From the NCBI GenBank assembly GCA_019454045.1, contig SKCR01033447.1, forward strand, positions 62,001 to 126,000: a stretch of 64,000 nucleotides of DNA, in the 5' to 3' direction. This DNA comes from Zanthoxylum bungeanum (lineage: Eukaryota > Streptophyta > Magnoliopsida > Sapindales > Rutaceae). Position numbers and translations under genes: made by a program. The notes beneath the pieces are model-generated. The model was not told the DNA's origin. It saw nothing but the letters and a program-made list of their open reading frames with translations, and ran no database searches. Below are positions 1 to 11,243 of this stretch, piece by piece (position 1 is the stretch's first letter; the number at the start of each line of letters is the position of its first letter).

Positions 1-622
1 CTCAAACTAAGTAACAAAGATGAGACTTACATGTGGCATTGTCGTCTGGGACACATTAACAAGACTCGCATATCCACACTTTCGAAGAGTGGGTACTTGG
101 ACGGATTTGATCCAAATTCATATGACGTCTGTGAATCTTGCTTATTAGGCAAAATGCCTAAATCACCTTTTAGCGGTAAAGGTGTACGCGCCACCGAACT
201 GTTAGCCCTCGTTCATAGTGACGTTTGTGGGCCCATGTCTAGCCAGGCTAGAGGTGGATTCGAATAATTTGTAACCTTTACGGATGATGCATCGCGTTAT
301 GGTTATGTGTATCTTATGAGACACAAGTCGGAAACTTTTGAGAAATTCAAAGAGTTTCGACACGAAGTTGAAAAACAGACCGGCAAGAGTATAAAGACAT
401 TACGGTCGGACCGTGGTGGCGAATACTTGAGCAATGAGTTTCTAGATTACTTGAAAGAATATGGTATTCTTTCATAGTGGACTCCTCCTGGAACACCGCA
501 ATTAAACGGTGTATCCGAACGGAGAAACCGAACTCTGTTGGACATGGTAAGGTCTATATGATGAGTCGCACTGAGCTACCTATTTCCTTCTGGGGATATG
601 CATTAAACAGTGCAGTTCTATT
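1..622 (+). pseudogene. GAG-pre-integrase zinc finger and integrase core (element A)
   Basis: The frame beginning at 31 (probably open from further left) encodes the HHCC zinc finger that precedes copia integrase: His3, His8, Cys34 and Cys37, counted from the Met at 31. The integrase core follows. The first catalytic Asp lies in HSDVCGPM (about 211-234), the second in RSDRGGEY (about 400-425), and the Glu in NGVSERRNRT (about 500-530). Stops TAA at 265-267 and TAG at 475-477 replace what look like Tyr and Gln codons. Two extra bases near 555 shift the frame and lead to TGA at 559. A further shift near 610 joins the next block. Integrase would insert the cDNA into the genome; this copy is dead. 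Confidence 0.9.
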
Positions 623-1339
623 TTGAATAAGGTTCCGTCAAAGTCTGTACAACAGACACCATATGAGATATGGACAGGAAAGAAACCGGGTTTCTCATTC
701 CTAAAGATTTGGGGATGCTGGGCATACGTCAAACGTTTGGAAGGTACCAAACTTGAACCCAAATCGGATAAATGCCTATTCGTAGGATATCCTAGGGAAA
801 CCAAAGGATATTACTTCTATCACCCACAAGAGAACAAAGTATTTGTTGCTCTACATGCGGTTTTCCTTGAGAAGGAATTCCTAAATACAGTGGTAAGTGG
901 GAGGAAAGTAGAACTCGATGAAAATCGGAGTGATACTGTTCCTGGCATAGAATCCTCAACGGAACAAGAACAGTCCATCCGGGATGAGACTGTACCACAA
1001 TCTTCTATTACACAAGGACCGCGTAGGTCGGAGAGAGTCAGGAACCAACCTGAGAGGTATGGGTTTCTGATCTCGCCTCATGTAGATATTAATCTCATTG
1101 AGGAAGACGAACCGGCTACGTATGAGGAAGCGATACAAGATATCGATTCCGCTTTATGGCAAGATGCCATGAAGTCCGAAATGGATTCCATGTACACCAA
1201 CCAAGTTTGGACACTGGTTGATGCACCAGAAGGCGTAAAGCCTATTGGATGCAAATGGATCTTCAAGAAGAAGACCGACATGGAAGGCAACGTACAAACG
1301 TACAAAGCTAGGCTTTTAGCGAAGGGGTATCGTCAATGA
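623..1339 (+). pseudogene. Integrase C-terminal region and start of RT (element A)
   Basis: A 238-codon open stretch holds the integrase C-terminal part (TPYEIWTGKKPGFSFLKIWG, then the FVGYPRETKGYYFYHP block), a charged linker (residues about 100-160) and the N-terminal edge of the RT domain (WQDAMKSEMDSM, then GCKWIFKKKTDMEGN and YKARLLAKGY). The reading frame runs on past the TGA at 1337-1339, where a Gly codon is expected, into the next RT block, so this is one coding unit with a point stop rather than a separate gene. The Met at 623 is internal and not a real start. Confidence 0.88.
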
Positions 1340-2233
1340 TATGGTGTCGATTACGAAGAAACTTTCTCACCCGTTGCCATGATTAAATCCATTCGGATAA
1401 TGCTTGCTATTGTTGTATGTTTCGATTACGAGATATGGTAGATGGACGTTAAAACCGCTTTCCTTAACGGAAACCTTTTGGAGGATATTTATATGCAACA
1501 GCCTGACGGTTTTATCGTGCCTAGACTTGCAAACAAGGTTTGTAAGTTAAATCGGTCCATTTATGGACTGAAGCAAGCATCGCGGTCATGGAACCAACGT
1601 TTTGATGAGATCATAAAAGAATATGATTTCATTCAAAACGAGGATGATCCTTGTGTATATAAGAAGGTTAGTGGGAGCGCACTGACATTCATTGTCCTTT
1701 ATGTTGACGATGTATTGCTTATGGGCAATGACATTCCCATGTTAACATCGGTGAAAGCTTGGCTTTCATTAAAATTCTCCATGAAAGATCTGGGAGAAGC
1801 AGCCTTTATTCTAGGAATAAAGATCTACAGGGATAGATCTAGAAAGCTGCTTAGACTCTCTCAGAGTACGTACATTGACAAAGTGTTGAAAAGATTCAAC
1901 ATGGATCAGTCCAAGAGGGCACTGTTGCTAGTGTCACATGGCATCTCTCTATCTAAGGACATGTGTCCTAAAACTCAAGATGAGAGAAACAGCATGAGTC
2001 GGATATCGTTCGCCTCAGCAGTCGGATCGATCATGTATGCCATGATATGTACTCGACCTGATGTCTCGTATGCTTTGAGCATGTGTAGTCGCTATCAGGC
2101 CGATCCAGGTGATGGTCACTGGATGGCAGTTAAGAACATCCTTAAGTATCTTAGACGAACTAAGGATGCTTTCTTGATTTATGGAGATGGAGAACTTGAG
2201 GTAACTGGGTATATCAAGTTTCCAAACCGATAA
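1340..2233 (+). pseudogene. Reverse transcriptase core (element A), YVDD present
   Basis: In the same frame as the preceding block, separated only by TGA 1337 and TAG 1439. It carries the standard copia RT landmarks: MDVKTAFLNGNL with the first catalytic Asp, the GLKQASRSWNQRF block, and LYVDDVLLMGND with the catalytic Asp pair (codons at about 1700-1711). The IMYAMICTRPDVSYALSMCS block closes the domain near 2090. A deletion of about 5 bases near 2213 throws the frame out, giving the apparent stop at 2231. RT copies element RNA into cDNA. This is the only family X copy in the window with a readable YVDD box. Confidence 0.92.
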
Positions 2234-2684
2234 AGATGACTCTAAGTCGCAATCCGGGTACATATTTTGTTTGAACAACAGAGCAGTAAGCTGGAAATCT
2301 TCCAAGAAAGAGATTGTTGCCGATTCAACAACAGAAGCGGAGTATATTGCTGCATTTGAGGCAGTAAAAGAGGCAGTTTGGATCCGTAAATTCCTAATTG
2401 GATTAGGAGTAGTTCCGTTAGCAGCTGAGCCCGTTCCATTATTGTGTGACAATAACAGGGCTATAGCGCAGGCTAAGGAACCACGGTCTCATCAACGATC
2501 CAAGCATGTTCTTTGACGTTTCCATCTGATTCGTGAGATCATACATCGTGGCGATGTGAAGATCGAGAAGGTCGCATCAGATGACAACATTGCAGACCCG
2601 CTGACGAAAGCTATTTCACAGCAAAAGTTTGAGAAGCACATACATAGTTCAGGTGTTAGATGCTTGAGTGACTGGCTATAGGCC
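2234..2684 (+). pseudogene. RNase H domain (element A)
   Basis: After the frameshift near 2213 the next frame reads the copia RNase H: NNRAVSWKSSKKEIVADSTT followed by EAEYIAAFEA, then LLCDNNRAIAQAKEP and HQRSKHV. The catalytic acidic residues of the family are visible. A TGA at 2514-2516 interrupts it, after which the C-terminal wording (HRGDVKIEKV, ADPLTKAIS) continues to about 2680. It would degrade the RNA strand of the RNA-DNA hybrid during replication. It ends against the polypurine tract. Confidence 0.88.
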
Positions 2685-2695
2685 AAGTGGGAGAT
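2685..2695 (+). promoter_or_regulatory. Polypurine tract of element A
   Basis: AAGTGGGAGAT lies immediately before the LTR start TGTTAGACAATTATGACCC. The same tract precedes the 3' LTRs at 37014, 44086, 46533 (as AAAGTGGGAGAT) and 61142, and on the minus strand at 24411-24421. It primes plus-strand DNA synthesis. Confidence 0.85.
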
Positions 2696-4634
2696 TGTTA
2701 GACAATTATGACCCATAGCGTCACTGTTTGTAAAAGACATTGTGTTTTTGTACAAAATTGACTATGTAATATTGAAATTGCCTTTTATCATTTCGTAATT
2801 TATTTACTATGATATATAAATGGTAAAAGTCCATATGATTAGTTCCGGATTGACATGATATGAGACAGTATCAATCCATAAAGGTTTAATCGTTAAATAT
2901 CCCTAGTCGTAGTATTATCGAGACTGGACATCAATAATGCGGAATAGACTAGTATTTCACTTGTGCACGTTGTGAGGGCATAACGACACAGTTCTCATAT
3001 GTTTAAGTATAGGATACTTATGCAAGTGCGATAGGAGGTTGTATTTTACCGATGGTACGGAAAACAGCTTTGCTCTGGATAGACCCCGCGGAATCCCATT
3101 GGTAGTATGTATATGTGTATATGGGAGTCCGCGTCAGGGTAGATGTATTTGGTCTTAACCTGAGACTTACATCGCTAATACTTGCGACAATCGGTAAACT
3201 TTGGTTTTGGTCGTCCAGGGCTTTACTAGGTTCTGTGTACGCCTCTATTGGGTTTATCGAGAATCGTAGTGTATTGGATGTGATGTCAAGACGGAAGTAT
3301 CACTCCAGACATATGGAGATGATGATCACGCAGGGATTCATAACTTGTTCTCTATTGTGTTGCAACCATCGGGATAATGTGACAAGGTCATGATTATCCG
3401 ATTCAAAGAGACTAGTTGTTTGATATCCGATATGTGCTTCGTACGGGGCACACTATTCCACAGCCAGGCCTAGCACGTGACATCTGATACTGGATCGAAA
3501 TACGAGATACTAGGTATTCTACGTCTGACATAGATTATATATTCCAGTAAGAATATTTCTGGAGAATTGGGTAGGCACGGTGCTTTGCTAGAAGCCAACC
3601 ATGTCTTGTAAATCGGTAAGCACGTTGTACGAGGTACTCGCTTTATCGGATAGTCCGATAACCGGATTTACTGCCAACATATCCAGAGATCTCTTGGGTC
3701 GCTTCCAAGGATTCACCGATGACAGTTGACTTAAATTAGAATTAATCTGGAATTAATTAAGAGAGAGAAAATTAATCTGGGATTAATATGGGCTTTATTT
3801 AATCTGGGATTAAAAGTGTTCAGTGGCGAAAGAACGTGATTAATTTGGAATTAATCGGTAAAATAAATTTAATAATTAAATTTGATTTTTCTATTTAATT
3901 TATTCAAATGGGCCAAAATTAATATATCGGATATATTAAAATGGATTGGATTTCATTACGAGATTAAAGTCGGACTTTAATGCGAACGAACGAATTAATT
4001 TAGAATTAGTTCGTGAACGACGTTCGTAATATATTTGCGAGGCATCGTTATTTAATTAAATTAGATTTAATTATTTAGCGACGAAGGATCGTTTAATCGG
4101 ATTAAACGAAACCGAGCCGCGGCAAATGCCTGTAGAGATATTTGAATTTCGGATTCAAATATTTGGAGCCAAAAGTGTGGTAGGTGTTCCCACCACACAA
4201 CCACCTTGTTTTGCCTTAATGAAAAACCATTTACCAATCTCTACCTTGTTTTGGGTAAAAGGTGAAATGGTTTCACCTTTTGGTAAATAACAAAAAGGCA
4301 TTTCAACATTGGTAACACAAGAAACAAACAAAAAACAAAAAACCCTATAGGAGCTAGGTTGGTTGAATTCTTCTCCTCCTCCTCTCTTTGATTTGATTTT
4401 CAAATCAACAAAAGCTAGCACTTTGGAAGTGAACAAAGGTGATAGGGAAACTACTCAAAAGCTTGGAATCATCCTAAAGCTTGAATTCATCGTAAAGATT
4501 GGATCTTGGAGATCTTGGATCTCAAAATTTTTAAAAGCTCTAAAACTAATTGTAAGTATATTCCGCACCTTATAATGATCAAATCTATTATTATGCATGC
4601 TTATTAGATCCTAATTGTTCTAGGAACACTAACA
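2696..4634 (+). repeat. 3' LTR of element A (family X, about 1939 bp)
   Basis: It begins TGTTAGACAATTATGACC and ends GGAACACTAACA. It shares with other family X LTRs, in order, the GACCCATAGCGTCAC block, a TATATAAAT box near 2813-2821, the middle stop-poor block, the palindrome array (3742-4107) and a distal block with GCTAGCAC and GGTGATAGGGAAAC. Its distal third differs most from E and F, so it is an older or separate subfamily. Confidence 0.85.
3742..4107 (+). repeat. Palindrome (hairpin) array in LTR of element A
   Basis: Consecutive short-loop inverted repeats: AATTAAT/ATTAATT (loop CTGGA), ATTAAT/ATTAAT (loop CTGGG), TTTAAT/ATTAAA (CTGGG), GATTAATT/AATTAATC (TGG), TTAATATAT/ATATATTAA (CGG), ATTAAAGT/ACTTTAAT (CGG), CGAATTAATT/AATTAGTTCG (TAG), TAATTAAAT/ATTTAATTA (TAG) and CGTTTAAT/ATTAAACG (CGG). 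Another with 10-base arms, ATATTTGAAT/ATTCAAATAT, lies just after, near 4138-4163. Confidence 0.85.
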
Positions 4635-4663
4635 ATCCTGGCCTAGGCGGGATGATACAAAGT

Positions 4664-4675
4664 TGGTATCAGAGC
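4664..4675 (+). promoter_or_regulatory. Primer-binding site (initiator Met tRNA)
   Basis: TGGTATCAGAGC matches the usual plant retrotransposon site. It lies 30 bp after the end of LTR A, too far to be a PBS for that LTR, so it probably belongs to the gypsy remnant. Confidence 0.6.
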
Positions 4676-5668
4676 ATGGCTTAAGAGTCAGAGTCAGTAG
4701 GATAGTCTAGAAGTCAGTGACTGTAATTGTGGGGATCCAGCTGTCGGAGATTGTCTTCAGTTTGATAAAGACCACGTAGGTCTTTGTATGTATCTTCTAT
4801 GATTGTTTGACATGATTTGATTTTATTATTCAATGCTTTGCTTTCTTGAATTAGAGTTCATGGGTGACTCGAATTATGTACATGGTTTAGCTATCTCCGT
4901 ATGGGAGGAGATTAGTTTAAGTTAGTACTTTTGCGGCCCTTTTAGATCAGAGAATTCGTACAAGTTAGATAGTATCAGTATAGAGCCCTTGTGAGGCTAG
5001 AGGACTCGAGATAAGGACCAGAATAGTACAGCTAGAGATAAGAACGAGATCAGTATAATCAGAGATGAGAAACAGACCAGTATAGTTAAACTAAAGCCGT
5101 AGATGAGCTGTTAAGGATTCTAGTTTATAGATAGTGGATTAGTTCATGGTCATGATAGAGAATTTATATCAGTAGATTCTAGAGAGAGATAGTTTCCGCA
5201 TATTCGACCAGTTTCGGATAAGCAATTATAGGGACAGAGAAATTTCGAGGTTGAAGTTTTTATAAGGAGAGGTGATGTATATCTCAGATTTTCGGGGCTG
5301 TTCTAGAAGATTTCCGGACTGACGTCATAGTCTCGGAGCATGATGATAATGAAGAATAAGAGTTCAACCGATGTCATATGGGTTGGAATAATATAAAGTG
5401 AAGAGTTGTCACATCAGAAGATGAGTCGTCTCAAGGATCAGTTACGCGATATTTAATATACGCGTAAAGTTTACAGTTTTGGTCACGAAATTAGCGAACG
5501 AACTCCGATCGAGTTGGTTCTTAAACCATCAGACTTATTTTTCCGTGATGAACAACTTTTGAGTTGAACTGTTTTCAAAAATCCCGCCAGAAGAGCTTCA
5601 AAATTGATGATTTCTGAAAATACCCTTATAAGTGAGGGCATTTTAGTAATTTTCGGATCAAGATATTT

Positions 5669-5670
<2 letters not shown>

Positions 5671-5708
<38 letters not shown>
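5671..5708. repeat. (ATT)n microsatellite
   Basis: About 12-13 uninterrupted ATT units on the + strand. Confidence 0.95.
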
Positions 5709-5789
5709 GAGCCAAATACAAAAAATAAAAGAGAGGAATGAGGGAAAAAAAAAAGAAAACGCAAAAATATAGAAGGAAACCGCAGGGGA

Positions 5790-6082
5790 GAGAGAAATAG
5801 AGAAGTGTCGTGCCGGTAGCTTCTGATCGGTATCACACCGGTAGACCACTGGTGCGGTGCCCGGTGTGTCAGGGCACAGGGCACATGCCGGTGGCTGGCG
5901 CCGTCTCAAGAGCCATCGAGAACGACGAGAAAGCGGAGATGAAGGGAGCGTGAATGGGTCTCACGATCCCGGCTCGTCGGTTCGTTTCACGGCCCGATCC
6001 ACCCTCCAAATCGAAGCCCTCGAAGATTACTACGAGTATGCGGAGTCGGTTTCACCGAACAACGGCCGGTTGAACAAAAAAT
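5790..6082. other. GC-rich island in the gypsy-like remnant
   Basis: A CpG-containing stretch that stands out from its AT-rich surroundings. The open frame of 75 codons in it (5857-6084) resembles no protein I recognise. It may be the transcribed leader part of a gypsy LTR. Confidence 0.45.
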
Positions 6083-6846
6083 AAGGAAGAGAGTCGCTTA
6101 TGAACAGTAACCCGACATGAACAGTAGCTCCGATCGGAATTTCGATGACACTAGCTCGTTCGTATGGCCCTTGGGAGTCTGAATATTGCCTCAGAATTTT
6201 GGTACGACTCTCCGTTCAAATTTTGTTATTTTAAAATGTATCAATTTATATTCGGATGCTTCTAGTAGTTCCGTAGTATAGCGAATTGTTATGGAACGAA
6301 TTTGATGTGATATTATATGTTAAAACGATGAATGTGGTAGAATCAGAGGAGAAACAAATTATATTTGATCAATCCGGTAGAATTAGCGAGTTTCCTGTAA
6401 AACGGAGTTTCTCACGCGATTGAGTGTAGATGACCGTAACCATGGTTAAGATGTAAATATGATATTGTAAGGGTAATTAGGTAATTTTGGATTAGTTCGG
6501 AGGGTTCGAGACCCTTCCGTAGCGTTTATGGAAACTTTTTCTGTAAGATTTATCGTAAATGGGTAAAATGAGAATCTGAGCCATCTAGTTAGTTTAGAAT
6601 AGTGTATTAGGGCATAATAGAGTAATGAAGTCTATATGGTAGAATCGGAGGGGATTAGTGTTTTCCGGGAAAGTCTGGAAGTTTAGTATAGATAAGTTGA
6701 GAGTTCCGTAAATGGAGGTTCTGACCATAATTTGTTATTGTTTTGACAGATCAGACTGGGATTTTGGGTGTCCGTCAAGCCAGGTAAGTAATCTATGCGA
6801 TGATTACTTGTGACGAATTCTGGTTGAACTAAATAATAAAGAAAGT

Positions 6847-8045
6847 CTATAGATATTTGTGAAAACGTAAAACAGGAAGTAAGTAAGTATGTATGTAAGT
6901 ATGTATGTTGTTCTCGGACGTATACATTTCAAACCAATCAAAAAATTTGATGTGGGCTTTATGCAAGTTTATAAACTCATAGTAAATTTTTTGAATTTGT
7001 TTTCTTTGGTCTAAAAAGTGTTTAAAAAACCAAAGTCTTTTTTCTTTGTTTAAATTGGAATAAAAATCTTGGTGCAAAGAGGCTTTATCCAATTCGAAAT
7101 CTTTTTGTAGGACATTTATGACATTTTCTGTAATAGCAGAAAATGTTGGAGATGTTGGGGGAGAATGGTCCTTCTCCTCTTTGCTTTGTTCATGTTGACT
7201 ACTAGTATAAATCGGGTGTGGGATACTAGTAGTATAGTCAACAGAACGAATGGAAGAACTGGGGATATCTGAAGTGGAGAATCTAGGTTGATCTTTGTAT
7301 GGCAGATTTATGACGGATGAGACTTTAGAGAATTTTCTTTCTAAAGAGGGAATACTATAAACAAATTCTCTATCACCGAACCTAGATGAAGTACTTCTTT
7401 TGAAAGATAATCTGACTTTTCCATCAGAATACTGAGTCACATTTTGCAACTCTGTATTAGGCTCAAGTTGTTTTGAAATTACTGGTTCAGTGACTCCTTC
7501 CAGAATCCATTCCTCAGGAAGATTAATATCTTTCCATTGGATAGGTCTAGGAATAACAGTATTTGATTTGGATAGATCAGTCTGTAAGAGAAGAGTTTCG
7601 TCCTTTTTCGACTGGAGTTTATGTTGCGTATTAAACACAGAATGCATAGCTTTATAAGAGATTTTGTAGATCAAGGCAACATGAATTGATCCTTCAATCA
7701 TATGGTAATTGTGGGTTTCGATTTGAAGAATCATGCTTTTGAGAATATTTTTGTCTTTCAAGGAGACTGTAATGTTTGGGTAACAGTCGAAAGAAATAGG
7801 ACCTTTACAGAGACTTGATTCAATACTACTGAGTAAAGAATCATCAAAAGAGATGAATATGTCATCTCTTAAAACTGCTAAGATAGAAGTATCTAGGCCT
7901 TCTTTAGTAAGGGGCTTTATTCCGACTTGGATCAAACCAATATGCACATAATTAAATTTCTTATCTCTTAAATACTTTAAAGCATTTTCTGAAAATAATT
8001 TAATTGTTTCAAAAGGTTTTGTAAGAGTAATATCACGTTCTTCAG
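6847..8045 (-). pseudogene. Caulimovirid-like movement protein region (endogenous pararetrovirus fragment)
   Basis: The minus-strand frame is open from about 8045 down to 6847. Its first 140 or so residues carry the wording of the 30K-type movement protein of plant caulimovirids: VHIGLIQVGIKPLT, then SILAVLRDD, a SLLSSIESSLCKGPISF block, and PNITVSLKD. After it come a QWKDINLPEEW block, a Ser/Thr-rich linker, and a helical segment (KDFELDKASLHQDFYS, then RLWFFKHF and INLHKAHIKFFDWFEMY) like the part after the movement protein in petuvirus/florendovirus-type polyproteins. In the virus this protein moves the genome between cells. Here there is no capsid, protease or RT, the N-terminus is frameshifted, and the last residues are encoded by a microsatellite. 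Assignment is from recalled family features, not a search. Confidence 0.66.
6876..6912. repeat. (GTAT)n-type microsatellite
   Basis: Imperfect GTAA/GTAT repeats that encode the meaningless Tyr/His/Thr-rich tail of the caulimovirid-like frame, marking where that homology ends. Confidence 0.85.
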
Positions 8046-8048
8046 TCT

Positions 8049-8276
8049 TTATAACATAATCTGTTTTAGAAAATCAAGCTTTTTGGTTTTGTAAATCATA
8101 TCTTTAGAAATCTTTGGTAATTTCCAGCAGTCAATTGCTTTATCAAAATCTTCAATTATGAATTCTTCGGAGTTCACAATATTCTTAGAAACATTAGTCT
8201 TTTCGGATGAAGAACTAGAGAAAGAGGAGTCTAATGGGCTTTTAATTGATTTCTTAAGGCGTGGACTTTTGGTCAA
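8049..8276 (-). pseudogene. N-terminal piece of the caulimovirid-like ORF, frameshifted, fused to retroelement DNA
   Basis: A 75-codon frame ends at a TAA near 8049, but the adjoining downstream frame continues the same kind of protein; one frameshift near 8055-8065 separates them. The central part (SSEKTNVSKNIV, then FDKAIDCWKLPKISKD) looks like the charged N-terminus before a caulimovirid movement protein. The first 15 or so codons do not belong to it: DNA from about 8226 to the right matches the family X leader (compare 29290-29340). The start codon is therefore accidental, created at the junction. Function is lost. Confidence 0.5.
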
Positions 8277-9170
8277 CTCGAGTCAATCCGAATAACCAAA
8301 ATCCAATCCGGGATTTACCCCATAAGCCCATAAATCAATCTTGGACCATTAGGCCCAATCAAACTTTAAAGGTTCATTAAGTCGCAATTGGGCTTAACGG
8401 AAGTGGTTTTGGGCCCAATTGGATCCAATCCATTTGGCCTAAACCCAACTTGAAAAAATCAAGCCCAATAAGTCCAATTACAATATTAGAAGCCCAAATC
8501 GAATTTAAGGCCCAAATAATTAAATTACATAAATCCGATTCCGCAATTTAATTACCTAAAGTGCATTACATGATTAATCACCTAAATCAATATTTCTAAA
8601 ACACTTAATTAGTCCAATTAATCTTACTTAACATCATCATCACATGTCCAATATGTTTTGAAAAAATCAAACCCATATACATGCTCAAAGCTCCCGGCCA
8701 AAGGAGGGATTTTATGTCCGATTTGGTTTCAATCCAATCAAACCCACAATCGACATTAAATCAACATCCTAATCGATTCTAATTCATCCAATGAATAAAA
8801 ATCAAAAAATACCAAGACTTTAAAGGCTTAATGCATTCAGCCAAGGGAGGTATTTTAGGGATTTTGTCCAATTTAAAATTCAATCCAATTCAATCTTAAA
8901 TTAACAATATCCTAAATGATTTTATACACATCCAATGTCCAAAAACCAAAAATCCAAGATTCCAAAAATGCATATACCATTCGGCCAACACATAAAATAT
9001 GGGGAAAATTATTCCAAATCAATTTTCAACAAATTGGTCCAACTAATATGTAATTAAACATGTTATAAGCATACTCAAACAATCAATTCATTCAAATCAT
9101 GCTCAAAACAAATTTACCCAAATTTTAAGCCCTACATTTTCATGCTTGAACCTATAGCTCTTGATGCCAT
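8226..9170 (-). mobile_element. Leader of family X element K, truncated
   Basis: On the minus strand, going left from the PBS-like TGGCATCAAGAGC (9157-9169), the sequence follows the leaders of E (55328-56260) and F (29290-30222), including the repeated GGCCCAATT-type motifs. It stops abruptly at about 8226, where caulimovirid-like sequence begins. The rest of K (gag, pol, 3' LTR) is absent from the window. Confidence 0.8.
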
Positions 9171-11243
9171 TGTTGGTGTTAATCTAGGTCCCAAGATCAT
9201 CAAACAAGCATGATAAAGTGTGAAATACATATCAAAGGAGTTGCGGAATACTCACATTGATCGGTTGAGATGATTGAAGACGAACAAAAACAATTTTGGA
9301 TCCTCAAAGTGCGCCCAAGTGCAGCAGTCCACTGCTCACAGTTTCAGTTTTTCTTCGTCATTTTGATCTTCGAATCTTCGTCGAACGATTCCCAGCTCAA
9401 AGGTAAGTGTCCCTAACACCTTCGTATGTCTCTCGGGAGTGCTAGCTCGCTTGGATTTTGCCACAAAACCCATGAATTTTCCTTGCAAAATTCGGCCAAC
9501 CCATGGCAGTTCACTGCCATGGGCGTGAGAATGAGAGAGAGAGATGGAGAGGAAAAAGTGTGTATTAGTTGGTCAAACCATTTCTAAAATGGCTTTATAT
9601 ATATTACCATAAAAATATTTAAACATTTACCAAATAAATCATTAAATAATCAAATGGTAAATGCCTCCACCAACTAACATTATTCCAACAACACACATCA
9701 ACTATTCATTCAATTTATTAAAGTGACATGTTGTCTTTCAATCATTCAATCACTCAAATGTCACATCACTCAAAGTGACGTTTGATTTGACGCTTGATGT
9801 GACGAATGATTTGACGCTTGATGTGACTTGCGTGCCTCACTCGAATTTGAAATACGAATGCGCTCGCAATCACACTCGGGCTCGGGTTCGTTAATTCCAA
9901 ATTAACGATTTATCCGTTGCGTCGTAATTAAATGATTACGCCTAGTGAATTCACTATTCACATCGCTAACGAATTAATTCTAAATTAATTCGTTCGCCCG
10001 AATTAAAATCCAATTTTAATTCCGCGTCGAAATCTAATTTCATTTAATATATCAAATATATTAATTTACCGATTAATTCTAAATTAATCGTTATCTCTCT
10101 TTTATTGATATTTTATCCTAGATAAAATATCTCCGATATTAATCCTAGATTAATTTTCTCTCTCATCAAATTAATCCCAGATTAATTAAAGTGCGAGTCA
10201 TACTTCATCGGTGTATCATTGGGACGCGACCCAAGAGATCCCCGGATATGTTGGCAGTAAATCGGGTCGTCGGACTATCCGAACACGTACGTACCAAGTA
10301 CTACGTTTTACCGATTCACAAGACAAGGTTGGCTTCTAGCAAAGCGCCATGCCTACCCAATTCTCCGGAAATATCCTTACAGGAATATATGATCTATATC
10401 AAGCGTAGTATACCGTAGTATTGCATATTTCGATCCAGTATCGGACTGTCACGTGCTAGGCCTGGGGCTGGAGTTGTGTCTGCCCCGTACGAAGCACTTG
10501 TCGGATGTCTGGTAACTAGTCTCTATAATCGGATATACATGACCTAGTCATAATATCCTGATGGCCGCGCAGCACTTAATAGTACTAATACCGTATCCTA
10601 CGTGACATCATCTCCACTAAGACTGGAGTGATACTTCCGTCTTGACATCACACCCAATACTCTAGGATTCTCAATATACCTAGTATCGGCATACACAGAA
10701 CCGGTTAAAGCCCTAGACGACCTCAGCCAAAGTACATTGATTGTCGTAAGCATTAGCGGTGCAAGTCTCAGGTTAAGACCAAATACACCTACCCTGATGT
10801 CGGACTCCCATAGACACATAGTCAAACTACCAATGGGATTCCGAGGGGGTCTATCCAGAGCGAAGCTGTTTCCCGTACCGTCGGTGAAACACAACCTCCT
10901 ACCGCACTTGCATAAGTATCCAATACTTAAAAATATGAGAACTATGTCGTTGTGCCCTTACAACGCGCACAAGTGCGATACTAGTCTTTTACGTATTTAT
11001 CAATGTCCAATCTCGATAATACTCTGACTAGGGATATTTAATGATTTATCCTTCGTTGATTGATACTGTCTCATATCATTCTCAATCAAGGAACAAATCA
11101 TAAGAACCTCTCATCATTTATATATATTTTGGTGATCTAATCACAAATGATAAGAGTGCAATCTCCTTTGTCACATAGTTAATTTGTACAACAACACAAT
11201 GATCTGTACAAATAGTGACGCTATGGGTCATAATTGTCCAACA
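9171..11243 (-). repeat. 5' LTR of element K (family X, 2073 bp)
   Basis: On the minus strand it starts TGTTGGACAATTATGACCC (right end at 11243) and ends GATTAACACCAACA at 9171, next to the PBS. It holds the palindrome array (about 9893-10196) and two 24-bp minisatellite units (about 9780-9833). It is inserted in the integrase start of element B: B's reading frame stops exactly at its right edge. Confidence 0.92.

Larger units (their letters stand above)
1..4634 (+). mobile_element. Element A, family X Ty1/copia (Angela-like), 3' part
   Basis: The window opens inside the pol gene of a copia retrotransposon, which runs through integrase, RT and RNase H to a polypurine tract and a 1.9-kb 3' LTR. 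Integrase before RT defines Ty1/copia. The integrase and RT wording and the long LTR fit the Angela/Tork lineage (known family features, judged by eye). Its gag, protease and 5' LTR lie outside the window. Pol is interrupted by in-frame stops at 265, 475, 1337, 1439 and 2514 and by frameshifts near 555, 610 and 2213, so it is not autonomous now, but it is by far the least decayed pol here and a useful reference for the other copies. Confidence 0.93.
4635..6845 (+). mobile_element. Probable Ty3/gypsy retrotransposon remnant, non-coding
   Basis: Straight after LTR A comes a short GC-rich tract and TGGTATCAGAGC (4664-4675), a tRNA-Met primer-binding site in a setting (GGCGGGATGATACA, then AAGTTGG) like that of chromovirus-type gypsy elements. 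About 2 kb of non-coding DNA follows, including a segment with the style of a gypsy LTR: a line on growth of base content (GC-rich 5800-6080), then a donor-like GGTAAGTAA at 6782. No gag or pol could be read. Element A seems to have inserted about 30 bp before the end of this gypsy LTR. This is by analogy; a family assignment needs a database comparison. Confidence 0.4.

Noticed and set aside
580..804. Minus-strand ORF opposite integrase
   Set aside because: Lies wholly opposite the readable integrase/RT frame of element A; similar shadows at 792-998, 956-1138, 1078-1305 and 2015-2452.
3115..3393. 92-codon plus-strand ORF in LTR A as a host gene
   Set aside because: It is LTR sequence found again in all family X LTRs; kept only as part of the stop-poor block observation.
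5658..5909. Ile- and Phe-rich ORF near 5.7 kb
   Set aside because: The Ile run is the (ATT)n microsatellite read in frame; no protein signal.
9171..11243. Solo LTR interpretation of the LTR at 9171-11243
   Set aside because: It is followed by a PBS and about 950 bp of leader, so it is the 5' LTR of a truncated element.
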